Shown here in pieces: positions 1-5,222 of a stretch of DNA of 5,609 nucleotides. Numbering within the stretch: position 1 is the first letter of the stretch; every line of letters starts with the position of its first letter. The DNA lies in assembly GCA_910588655.1 (NCBI GenBank), contig CAJUPJ010000080.1, positions 1 through 5,609 of the forward strand. Reading direction: 5' to 3'. The translations under genes were made by a program, and so were the position numbers. The notes below the pieces were generated by a model. The model worked only from the letters and a program-made list of their open reading frames with translations, did no database searches and had not been told where the DNA came from. The DNA is from an uncultured Lachnospiraceae bacterium. GTDB lineage: Bacteria; Bacillota; Clostridia; Lachnospirales; Lachnospiraceae.

Positions 1-81
1 AAACTGGATTTGAAAGCCGCAGAAGATAAGGGCTGGAGAATCCGAGAGACTATAATACTTAAATGGAGGAAACAGGTTATT

Positions 82-729
82 ATGGAAAATATAATTGTTA
101 AAATTCAGGATGCATCTGTAAGCCTTAAAAACTTTACATTACACCCTGTAAATATTGAAATACCAGAAGGCTTTATTACTGGTATAACTGGTGCAAATGG
201 TGCTGGAAAAACTACATTTATCCAAATGGTTCTTGGATGCTTTCCCAAAATGAATGGCACTGTCACAATAAATGGTTCTGACGTAATACAAGAACGCCAG
301 AAAGCGCTTGCAATGACAGGTGTTATCTCAGAAAAAAGAACTTTTTATGAGGAAGAAGATGCACTTAAGAATGAAGAATATTTCTCCTCTTTTTATGAAA
401 ACTGGGATAAAGAAATTTACAGGGAATATCTTAAAAAAATGAACATTCCTCCCAGTAAGGCTATAGGAAATCTTTCAAAAGGTGAAAGGATAAAATTCCA
501 GCTTGCTTTTTCGGCAGCATATAAACCAGCTTTACTTATAATGGATGAGCCAGCTTCAGGCTTAGACCCTGTATTCAGGACAGATTTCTTTAAAATCCTC
601 CAGGAATTTGTAGCAGAATATATGTCTGCAATTATTATTTCTGACAATGTAACAGAAAACCTGGAACAAATTGCAGATTATTTAATTACAATAGAAAACG
701 GGGAATGCAGCTGGAAGGAGGCTATTTAA
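82..729 (+). CDS. ABC transporter ATP-binding protein, short YtrB-like type
   Basis: Predicted ATPase subunit that would power a membrane partner at the inner face of the cell membrane; the substrate is unknown. The 215-residue product has Walker A GANGAGKT (37-44), a variant signature LSKGE (131-135), Walker B LLIMDE (151-156) and a D-loop SGLD (159-162). The signature variant and the YENWD segment near residue 105 resemble ATPases encoded beside GntR-type regulators (YtrB-like); this is family knowledge, not a search result. The H-loop position carries Asn189 instead of His. The protein stops about 25 residues after that position, whereas relatives usually run to 280-300 residues, so a C-terminal extension is missing. 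I chose ATG 82 because GGAGGA (65-70) lies 11 bases upstream and the N-terminus fits the family; the frame stays open to the window edge and a TTG at 10 is possible but poorly supported. The stop overlaps the next start by one base. Confidence 0.9.
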   Translation: MENIIVKIQDASVSLKNFTLHPVNIEIPEGFITGITGANGAGKTTFIQMVLGCFPKMNGTVTINGSDVIQERQKALAMTGVISEKRTFYEEEDALKNEEYFSSFYENWDKEIYREYLKKMNIPPSKAIGNLSKGERIKFQLAFSAAYKPALLIMDEPASGLDPVFRTDFFKILQEFVAEYMSAIIISDNVTENLEQIADYLITIENGECSWKEAI

Positions 730-731
730 TG
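715..731 (+). promoter_or_regulatory. RBS and one-base stop/start overlap coupling the two ABC genes
   Basis: AAGGAGG at 715-721 precedes ATG 729 by seven bases. The upstream TAA (727-729) shares its last A with the start codon. The arrangement fixes the start of the membrane protein and suggests the two subunits are made in a fixed ratio. Confidence 0.8.
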
Positions 732-1244
732 ATTACGTTAAAACAACTTGTATACAAGGAAATATCTGAAATGAAAGAACGGCGCAAAAAGGAAAGCTTT
801 GGGACTTATTATGTTTTTTATGTCCTTGCAATAATTTTTACCATTACAACATTGATTCTTTCCATTCCTGATAATGAACCTTTTGACACATTTTATCTTT
901 ATACTACCTTATGGTCAGGGTATGTATCTTTATCATTCCTGTACCAGTATTTATATAGAATTAAAGAAAACGGAACTATAAATAATATATTTTTAAAATA
1001 TAAATTTATCCCTGTAGATATGGGTACACTGTTCCTTGCCAAAATTATAGTTCTTGCAAGGTTTATAACAATACATATACTGCCAGCCCAGATACTGGCA
1101 TTTATATGCAGGGTATATTACGTTTACAAATATAGGTGTAACTTTTTTGACCTGATGTTATTTTTCCCTGCAATAACAGGAATAATATATTTTATGGTTT
1201 TCTCTGTAACAATATACAGAAAATACAGGCGGGCAGCAAAATAG
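729..1244 (+). CDS. Small four-helix membrane protein, putative ABC-2 type permease subunit
   Basis: Probable membrane partner of the preceding ATPase. The 171-residue product has a basic N-terminus followed by about four hydrophobic segments, at roughly residues 28-46, 55-76, 99-129 and 139-163, and a basic C-terminal tail. Between segments 2 and 3 lies a KENGTINNIF stretch followed by LAKI, reminiscent of the cytoplasmic loop of ABC-2 permeases, where a short 'E(N/G)GT' segment precedes the next helix. ABC-2 permeases usually have six helices and over 200 residues, so this one is small. I chose ATG 729 because AAGGAGG (715-721) sits 7 bases upstream and the start overlaps the ATPase stop in a TAATG junction, which implies translational coupling. 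A start at 705 inside the ATPase gene is less likely. The permease assignment rests mainly on context; membrane location is clear. Confidence 0.8.
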   Translation: MITLKQLVYKEISEMKERRKKESFGTYYVFYVLAIIFTITTLILSIPDNEPFDTFYLYTTLWSGYVSLSFLYQYLYRIKENGTINNIFLKYKFIPVDMGTLFLAKIIVLARFITIHILPAQILAFICRVYYVYKYRCNFFDLMLFFPAITGIIYFMVFSVTIYRKYRRAAK

Positions 1245-1256
1245 CCTGCCTGTATT
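1222..1256. terminator. Hairpin between convergent genes, likely bidirectional terminator
   Basis: The arms at 1222-1234 and 1244-1256 pair over 13 positions, with one G-U pair, around a nine-base loop. The plus strand continues with a T-rich stretch (tattatattt). The minus strand continues into a TTTTCT stretch. The stop codon of the membrane protein (1242-1244) touches the 3' arm, and the DUF1292 stop begins only four bases beyond the hairpin, so one structure probably ends both transcripts. The T-tracts are moderate rather than ideal. Confidence 0.65.
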
Positions 1257-1260
1257 ATAT

Positions 1261-1566
1261 TTACTCATCCTCATTAATTTTATTCCACAGCCTTGCATCA
1301 AGCTTTTCCTCATAAGCATCTGCTGCTATGTCATACTCTTCTTCGTCTGTTATATCTTCCATCTCAAAATCATCATTTCCTAAATCCTTTATCCTGAAAA
1401 CATAATACTCTGTAATATTTTCAACATCTGCTGGAATTGCAGCAGCATAAAGCCTGCCGTCTGCTTCATATATTTCATCAATATAAAAATCCCTTTCATT
1501 GCCATCTTCGTCTGTTAATGTTACCATAGTTTCTTCAAATTCATATTCACTGTAATTATCTGCCAT
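1261..1566 (-). CDS. DUF1292 family small acidic protein
   Basis: A 101-residue, strongly acidic, soluble protein. It matches the DUF1292 (YrzB-like) pattern known from Firmicutes: an opening 'VTLTDEDGNERDF' strand segment (about residues 15-27), then 'Y...DGRLYAAAIP', 'YYVFRI', and an acidic 'EDEEE' region leading into a C-terminal helix. Molecular function is unknown for the family; in many Firmicutes it lies near the Holliday-junction resolvase yqgF/ruvX, which is not the case here. The N-terminal ATG at 1566 has AGGAAAGGA (minus strand; plus 1574-1582) seven bases upstream. The gene is monocistronic in this window, divergent from the cotJ region and convergent with the ABC pair. Family assignment is from recalled consensus. 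Confidence 0.85.
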   Translation of the reverse strand: MADNYSEYEFEETMVTLTDEDGNERDFYIDEIYEADGRLYAAAIPADVENITEYYVFRIKDLGNDDFEMEDITDEEEYDIAADAYEEKLDARLWNKINEDE

Positions 1567-1629
1567 AAATATATCCTTTCCTGTTATAAAACAAATGTTC
1601 TGACAACCTGCACATTGCCTGTTTTGTTT

Positions 1630-1658
1630 ATTATAACGTTAAATATGTAGTGGCGCAA
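1630..1658 (-). promoter_or_regulatory. Candidate sigma-A promoter of the DUF1292 gene
   Basis: On the minus strand TTGCGC (plus 1653-1658) is followed after exactly 17 bases by a perfect TATAAT (plus 1630-1635). The -35 matches the consensus at three of six positions, including the important TTG. The implied leader before the start at 1566 is about 55-60 bases. Confidence 0.5.
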
Positions 1659-1720
1659 GTGAACCCTCCCATTTTTTACACTATAAATTTATACATGATT
1701 TCTTACAACATGAAGATAAT

Positions 1721-1996
1721 ATTTTACTGCTTTTAAAATATTTACTGCAACTGATAACCTTACAAGATTGGAGTTTTGCAATTAATGACCTTACACTTTA
1801 CCTTGACACACATCCAGACTGCCCTGAGGGAACTCCGCTGTTCCACCAGCTTTCCAAGGAACGAATGGAATTATTAACTGAATATGCCAGTAAATATAAT
1901 CCTTTAACGCAGCTTTCAATGGTTACTGCTGGTTTAGATAACAGTAAATATGCATGGGCAGAAGGCCCTATGCCATGGGAAGGAGGCTGTATATAA
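1721..1996 (+). CDS. cotJB: CotJB-like spore coat protein, 5' end undefined (possibly broken)
   Basis: CotJB is a small spore-coat component encoded just before cotJC, made in the mother cell and placed on the spore surface in Bacillus. The frame ending at TAA 1994-1996 encodes a recognisable CotJB: an LLQLIT start region (from about 1742), the hallmark INDLTLYLDTHP (1781-1816), a central helical stretch LFHQLSKERMELL, and the aromatic tail SKYAWAEGPMPW ending in GGCI. The frame is open from 1643, but no ATG, GTG or TTG lies in frame before codon 1865, which is inside the conserved core, and no Shine-Dalgarno sequence precedes the homologous region. The left boundary given is only an ATT codon near the expected start. 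An ATG at 1710 lies in another frame and would need a one-base shift at the TTTTAAAA run (1731-1738). The gene may use a rare start, be frameshifted, or have lost its 5' end. The 3' end overlaps cotJC by one base. Confidence 0.75.
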   Translation: MLLLLKYLLQLITLQDWSFAINDLTLYLDTHPDCPEGTPLFHQLSKERMELLTEYASKYNPLTQLSMVTAGLDNSKYAWAEGPMPWEGGCI

Positions 1997-1998
1997 TG
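1978..1998 (+). promoter_or_regulatory. Strong RBS inside cotJB and TAATG junction deciding the cotJC start
   Basis: GGAAGGAGG at 1978-1986 lies nine bases before ATG 1996, and the cotJB stop TAA (1994-1996) shares its last A with that ATG. This selects 1996 over in-frame ATGs at 1954 and 1975, which lie inside the cotJB coding region. It also lets cotJC be translated even if cotJB is not. Confidence 0.85.
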
Positions 1999-2619
1999 CG
2001 GGCTTATGAAAAGAGACTGCAGTTTCCTGTTAAAATCAAGAAAACATGCCCTAAAACTGCACAGTTAATTATTAGCCAGTATGGCAGGCCTGATGGTGAA
2101 TTAAGTGCCTCAATGCGTTATCTTGCACAGCGTTATACTATGCCAGTAAAGAAAACTGGCGGTCTTCTGACTGATATAGGCACAGAGGAAATAAACCATA
2201 TGGAAATAATATGTGCAATAGTATACCAGCTTACGCGTGATTTAACACCTGAAGACACCAGAACCGCTGGGTTTGATGCCTATTATATTGACCACACAAA
2301 AGCACTCTGGCCACAGGCAGCAGCAGGTGTACCTTTTACTTCACTGGAATTCCAGTCAAAGGGCGACCCTTTTGCCGATTTATTTGAAGACCTTGCAGCA
2401 GAGCAGAAAGCACGCACCGTATATGACAACCTACTGCGTGTAATAGAAGACCCTGATGTACGTGCGCCTTTAAAATTTCTGCGCGCAAGGGAAATTGTGC
2501 ATTTCCAGCGTTTTGGTGAAGCACTTGAAATGACCAAAAGTAATCTTGACCATAATAATTTTTACTATTTTAATGCAGAATTTGATAAAAAGTTTTATAA
2601 AGCAGAGGAACATTGTTAA
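1996..2619 (+). CDS. cotJC: CotJC, manganese-catalase family spore coat protein
   Basis: CotJC is a spore-coat protein of the dimanganese (non-haem) catalase family, a ferritin-like four-helix bundle; some relatives have catalase activity. The 207-residue product begins MRAYEKRLQFPVK, as expected for CotJC. It retains all candidate metal ligands: Glu35 in GELSASMRYL, Glu65 and His68 in the ExxH of IGTEEINHME, Glu136 in LAAEQKAR, and Glu166 and His169 in REIVHF. The length is a little above the roughly 190 residues of the Bacillus protein, with an extra Asn- and Phe-rich tail (after about residue 185). The start is fixed by the strong RBS within cotJB. The gene is preceded directly by cotJB and followed 48 bases later by a DUF305 gene. 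Expression in the sporulating mother cell is expected from Bacillus, but I could not place a convincing sigma-E promoter. Activity as a catalase is inferred from ligand conservation only. Confidence 0.93.
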   Translation: MRAYEKRLQFPVKIKKTCPKTAQLIISQYGRPDGELSASMRYLAQRYTMPVKKTGGLLTDIGTEEINHMEIICAIVYQLTRDLTPEDTRTAGFDAYYIDHTKALWPQAAAGVPFTSLEFQSKGDPFADLFEDLAAEQKARTVYDNLLRVIEDPDVRAPLKFLRAREIVHFQRFGEALEMTKSNLDHNNFYYFNAEFDKKFYKAEEHC

Positions 2620-2667
2620 TACTATATTATAACCAATTTTTATAAAAACAGGTGAAAGGATTTGAAA

Positions 2668-3387
2668 ATGAACAAGCATAAAAATTACCATATGTATGGT
2701 ATTCTTGCCATTGTTATATTAATATTGCTAATTATTTTCTTCAGCCTCTATATTGGACGGAATACAAATGGCAGTTCTGCTTCAAAAGCATCACCACCTG
2801 CCTCTTCACCTGGAACAGATATTATAAAAGATGCAGGTGATGATGCAGAAGTAAATGCCTATCTTGAAGAACAAGACACAATTATTTCTGATATGCTGGA
2901 AAATATGCGTGTCAAACAATCCGGGAGTGCAGAACTTGATTTCCTTATAAGCATGATACCTCAATATGAAGCTTCTGTTGATTTGTCTAAAAGTTACCTT
3001 ATATTAGGTGGTAAAAACAAAAGGCTTAAAGAACTTGCTAAGGAAATAATTGAAGAGCATCTGGAAGAAATAGAGGATATGCGGGAATTAATAAAAGAAA
3101 TCCAGAAACAGGATATTAATGACAATGAAAAAGAAAAAAAATATCTTAATGTTTATAATAAAATTATTTCATCCCACCAGCATATATCTGATGAAACTGA
3201 TGCAAGCAGCAATGTTGAAAAAGCTTATATAGAAGGAATGATTATACACCACCAGATGGCAGCTGATATGGCAGAAACCATTTTAAAATTTTCATCACAC
3301 AGGGAAATATGTAATACTGCTGAGGATATTTTTGAAACGCAGAAAGAAGAAATCAGCAAAATGGAAGAAATTTTTAATGATATGTAA
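2668..3387 (+). CDS. Membrane-anchored protein with two DUF305 units
   Basis: A 239-residue protein with an N-terminal hydrophobic helix (about 11-30) after a short basic stretch, then a Ser/Pro/Ala-rich linker (35-50) and an all-helical, probably extracytoplasmic region. DUF305 is a ferritin-like helical family whose signature is a helix with 'MI.HHQMA.DMA' and a second helix with 'Q..EI..M'. Unit B (about 181-236) matches well, with MIIHHQMAADMAE (His194, His195) and ETQKEEISKME. Unit A (about 87-142) has the same layout (MIPQYEASVDLSK, then EEHLEEIEDM) but Gln-Tyr replaces the His pair. Start ATG 2668 is preferred over TTG 2662 because GAAAGGA (2654-2660) is seven bases from the ATG and only one from the TTG. 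Metal or copper binding is proposed for some DUF305 proteins and is inference here. No cysteine suitable for a lipobox is present near the N-terminal helix. No terminator separates it from cotJC, so read-through is possible. Confidence 0.85.
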   Translation: MNKHKNYHMYGILAIVILILLIIFFSLYIGRNTNGSSASKASPPASSPGTDIIKDAGDDAEVNAYLEEQDTIISDMLENMRVKQSGSAELDFLISMIPQYEASVDLSKSYLILGGKNKRLKELAKEIIEEHLEEIEDMRELIKEIQKQDINDNEKEKKYLNVYNKIISSHQHISDETDASSNVEKAYIEGMIIHHQMAADMAETILKFSSHREICNTAEDIFETQKEEISKMEEIFNDM

Positions 3388-3406
3388 ACAAGCAAAATAT
3401 AATAAA

Positions 3407-3422
3407 CCTGCTTAAATGCAGG
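3407..3422 (+). repeat. Small hairpin after the DUF305 gene
   Basis: CCTGC (3407-3411) and GCAGG (3418-3422) form a five-base-pair stem with a six-base TTAAAT loop, 19 bases after the DUF305 stop. The following sequence is not T-rich, so alone it is a poor terminator; it may act together with the large hairpin just downstream. Confidence 0.4.
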
Positions 3423-3431
3423 CACACAAAA

Positions 3432-3483
3432 CCTGGAACACGGTACGCCTTATTGTAAATAATGCAGGCGGCTGCGTTCCAGG
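3432..3483. terminator. Long imperfect hairpin between DUF305 and DHH genes, likely bidirectional terminator
   Basis: Outer arms CCTGGAAC (3432-3439) and GTTCCAGG (3476-3483) pair perfectly over eight bases. After one A/C mismatch, 3441-3444 pairs with 3471-3474 (two G-U pairs), and after one bulged A, CGCCT (3446-3450) pairs with AGGCG (3466-3470). The apical part contains a further weak AT stem. On the minus strand the stem runs directly into TTTTGTGTG, fitting a terminator for the DHH gene whose stop is 31 bases away. On the plus strand the sequence after it is AT-rich (atacatattatatttt). Its size exceeds that of an ordinary terminator. Confidence 0.6.
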
Positions 3484-3514
3484 ATACATATTATATTTTA
3501 ATTATATTTGAATT

Positions 3515-4435
3515 TTATTTATTACTTAGAGCAGTAAGCTCTTCTAACATATCTTTAAGCCCTGTTTCCATATTTTCATCAGAAAACTGGCATGTACCAA
3601 CCTTTTTATGTCCTCCCCCATTATATTTAAGCATAAGGCTTCCCACATCAACAGTGCAGGTCTTATTAAGTATACTGTATCCAACAGCAGCGCTGCATCC
3701 CTTGCCGCCACGTCCGCTTACAATCCATGCAGAAATATTCTGTTCTGGATACATACTGTAAATCATAAAACGGTTGCCTGAATATATAGGATTGACGCCA
3801 CGCAAGTCAGATATTATCAGTTTTCCATCCACTTTTGTATACTTTTTAACCATTTCCTTAAACTTCTCTGTCTGTTCAAAATAAACATCTATGCGCTCTT
3901 TAACATCAGGCATTGCAAGTATCTCATCTGTAGTCATTGTGCGGCATGCATCTATAAGCTTTTCCATAAGCTGGTAGTTTGAAATAGTAAATTCACGCCA
4001 GCGTCCGAGCCCTGTACGCGGGTCCATAAGAAATCCTACTAAAATCCAGCCTTCAGGATTTTGCACTTCATCAATTGTAAGGTTTCCTGAATCAACCTTA
4101 TCAACTGCTTCCATCATATCATCAAATTGAGGGAACTTCTCCCTGCCGCCATAATATTCATAAATAATACGGGCACATGATGGCGTAATACGGCTTTCAC
4201 CTTTATACTTACCCTCAAGCTCCAGCCTCTCATGTTCACTTGAATGATGGTCAAACCACAAACCACAGCCCTCTACAAATGGTACATTGGCAAGGCAGTC
4301 ATTCTCATTTACCTCAACAAGCCCGTCCTGTAAGTCCTTTGGATGGGCAAATTTCCAGCTGTCGATTATACCTGCCTCCTTAAGAAGTGCCCCACATGCA
4401 AGACCATCAAAATCCGAACGTGTAATTAACCTCAT
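3515..4435 (-). CDS. DHH/DHHA1 family phosphoesterase
   Basis: Predicted cytoplasmic, probably manganese-dependent phosphoesterase. Members of the superfamily include NrnA-type oligoribonucleases/pAp phosphatases, cyclic-dinucleotide phosphodiesterases, RecJ and exopolyphosphatases; the substrate of this one cannot be told from sequence. The 306-residue product has motif I RSDFDGLACGALL (Asp8, Asp10), an acidic motif II around ENDCLANVPF (Asp46), motif III WFDHHSSE (Asp62-His63-His64), motif IV VDKVDSGN (Asp112, Asp115), and the DHHA1 nucleotide-binding motif GGGHKKVG (from 273). All key residues look intact and the length is normal for a single DHH-DHHA1 unit. It has no CBS, GGDEF or membrane domain. 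ATG 4435 is supported by AGGAGA (minus strand; plus 4443-4448) seven bases upstream. It has its own promoter and terminators on both sides, so it appears monocistronic. Confidence 0.92.
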   Translation of the reverse strand: MRLITRSDFDGLACGALLKEAGIIDSWKFAHPKDLQDGLVEVNENDCLANVPFVEGCGLWFDHHSSEHERLELEGKYKGESRITPSCARIIYEYYGGREKFPQFDDMMEAVDKVDSGNLTIDEVQNPEGWILVGFLMDPRTGLGRWREFTISNYQLMEKLIDACRTMTTDEILAMPDVKERIDVYFEQTEKFKEMVKKYTKVDGKLIISDLRGVNPIYSGNRFMIYSMYPEQNISAWIVSGRGGKGCSAAVGYSILNKTCTVDVGSLMLKYNGGGHKKVGTCQFSDENMETGLKDMLEELTALSNK

Positions 4436-4499
4436 TTTAATCTCTCCTTTTCAATTATTCTTACATTGTTAAAACCATATATAGCAAATAATTATAACT

Positions 4500-4508
4500 A
4501 TTATAACA
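4500..4508 (-). promoter_or_regulatory. Extended -10 promoter candidate for the DHH gene
   Basis: On the minus strand a perfect TATAAT (plus 4500-4505) is preceded by TG plus one base (plus 4506-4508), an extended -10 of the TGnTATAAT type. No good -35 lies at 17 bases, which extended -10 promoters tolerate. A second TATAAT (plus 4491-4496) follows nine bases downstream as part of a GTTATAAT direct repeat. The leader to ATG 4435 would be about 55-60 bases. Confidence 0.45.
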
Positions 4509-4547
4509 TACTGCAATATTGTGTGCACCATTTTTTTGATTATAAAT

Positions 4548-4585
4548 AAAAAAGAATAAAACAAATAATATCTGCTTTATTCTTT
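4548..4585 (-). terminator. Intrinsic terminator after the Rpn-like nuclease gene
   Basis: A perfect ten-base inverted repeat, AAAGAATAAA (4551-4560) and TTTATTCTTT (4576-4585), can extend by three more pairs into the loop. On the minus strand the stem's distal arm ends in a run of six T (plus 4548-4553) followed by ATTTATA. It starts 31 bases after the nuclease stop at 4617. The stem is AT-rich, so efficiency is uncertain, but orientation and position fit. Confidence 0.65.
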
Positions 4586-4616
4586 CTGGAACAATTTTAA
4601 GCAATTCTAAACATTA

Positions 4617-5195
4617 TTATAGTTCTTTCTTCAATGCATCAATTTCATTGTCTGTTAAATGTGTAATATGCCTTATATATTCATTATCATCACCATGAAG
4701 GAGCATTTCCTTTGCAATTTTTGTTGTATAATCTTTTATACAATCATTGGCATATTCATTTGCATACTTCTCAACTTCTGGTTTCATCAGTTCCATCATT
4801 AATGCACTCATTGCCTTATCCTCCTTAATTTTTTCAAAAACTTTTCCATTTGCAGATAATAAAACCTGCATTATTGCATCTGCCTGCTGCTTTTCCTCAA
4901 TCTCTTCCAGGCTATATGCTTTATTAACTAATCTTTTTACATTCTGCTCTGTCAATTTATCAGTAAGTGCTGATAACCAGATAAATGCTTCACTTTGAAG
5001 TTCCTCTGTAACCACAACCTGCATTTTCATTAAACTTATACCCATAATTGTATAAATACCATCATGACGTTTACAATAATCTATTTTCTGTGCATCCAGC
5101 CATTTTAATATATTAAAATGGCTTCTGCTTACAACCAAAGAAACTATAACATCCTTTGTCCGGTATCTGCTGCAATAGTAAAAAGCATAAGCCAA
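4617..5195 (-). CDS. C-terminal fragment of the Rpn-like nuclease
   Basis: This is the downstream part of the interrupted gene, up to 192 residues if initiated at TTG 5195. No convincing ribosome binding site precedes that TTG: only AAGG two to three bases before it. Independent translation is therefore doubtful, although an internal ATG further in is possible. It contains the strand 'DVIVSLVVSRSHFNILKWL', the segment HDGIYTIMG, and a long helical C-terminal half ending in the 'AKEML....I..IT.L...EI..L' element typical of the family. It lacks all catalytic residues. Confidence 0.4.
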   Translation of the reverse strand: MAYAFYYCSRYRTKDVIVSLVVSRSHFNILKWLDAQKIDYCKRHDGIYTIMGISLMKMQVVVTEELQSEAFIWLSALTDKLTEQNVKRLVNKAYSLEEIEEKQQADAIMQVLLSANGKVFEKIKEDKAMSALMMELMKPEVEKYANEYANDCIKDYTTKIAKEMLLHGDDNEYIRHITHLTDNEIDALKKEL

Positions 5196-5222
5196 TGCCT
5201 TGTAAATAGCATATTTATTAAA

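Noticed and set aside
51..56. TATAAT as a promoter for the ABC pair
   Set aside because: No -35 or extended -10 accompanies it and it lies only 25 bases from the start codon; the AT-rich background makes chance likely.
1..81. End of a GntR-type regulator gene upstream of the ABC ATPase
   Set aside because: A frame ending at TAA 27-29 could be a gene end, but eight residues with no motif do not allow an assignment.
1081..1100. Six-base-pair hairpin TGCCAG/CTGGCA inside the membrane-protein gene
   Set aside because: It is inside a coding region, has no T run and is short enough to be chance.
1567..1720. Riboswitch, tRNA or sigma-E promoter in the divergent intergenic region
   Set aside because: I saw no cloverleaf, no conserved riboswitch core and no convincing sigma-E -35/-10 pair.
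1595..1736. Frame possibly encoding a cotJA remnant ahead of cotJB
   Set aside because: Translation of all three plus frames of 1567-1720 shows stops or sequence with no CotJA features (no proline-rich N-terminus, no GT.FP.L type motif).
2283..2691. Minus-strand open frames antisense to cotJC
   Set aside because: They overlap the well-conserved CotJC frame and look like composition shadows.
3462..3761. Plus-strand open frame of 99 codons
   Set aside because: It lies largely antisense to the 3' end of the DHH gene, whose motifs are intact, starts inside the large hairpin, and has no ribosome binding site or family resemblance.
4287..4472. Plus-strand open frame antisense to the start of the DHH gene
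   Set aside because: It covers the catalytic DFDG-coding region in antisense, has low-complexity Ser/Phe composition and no ribosome binding site.
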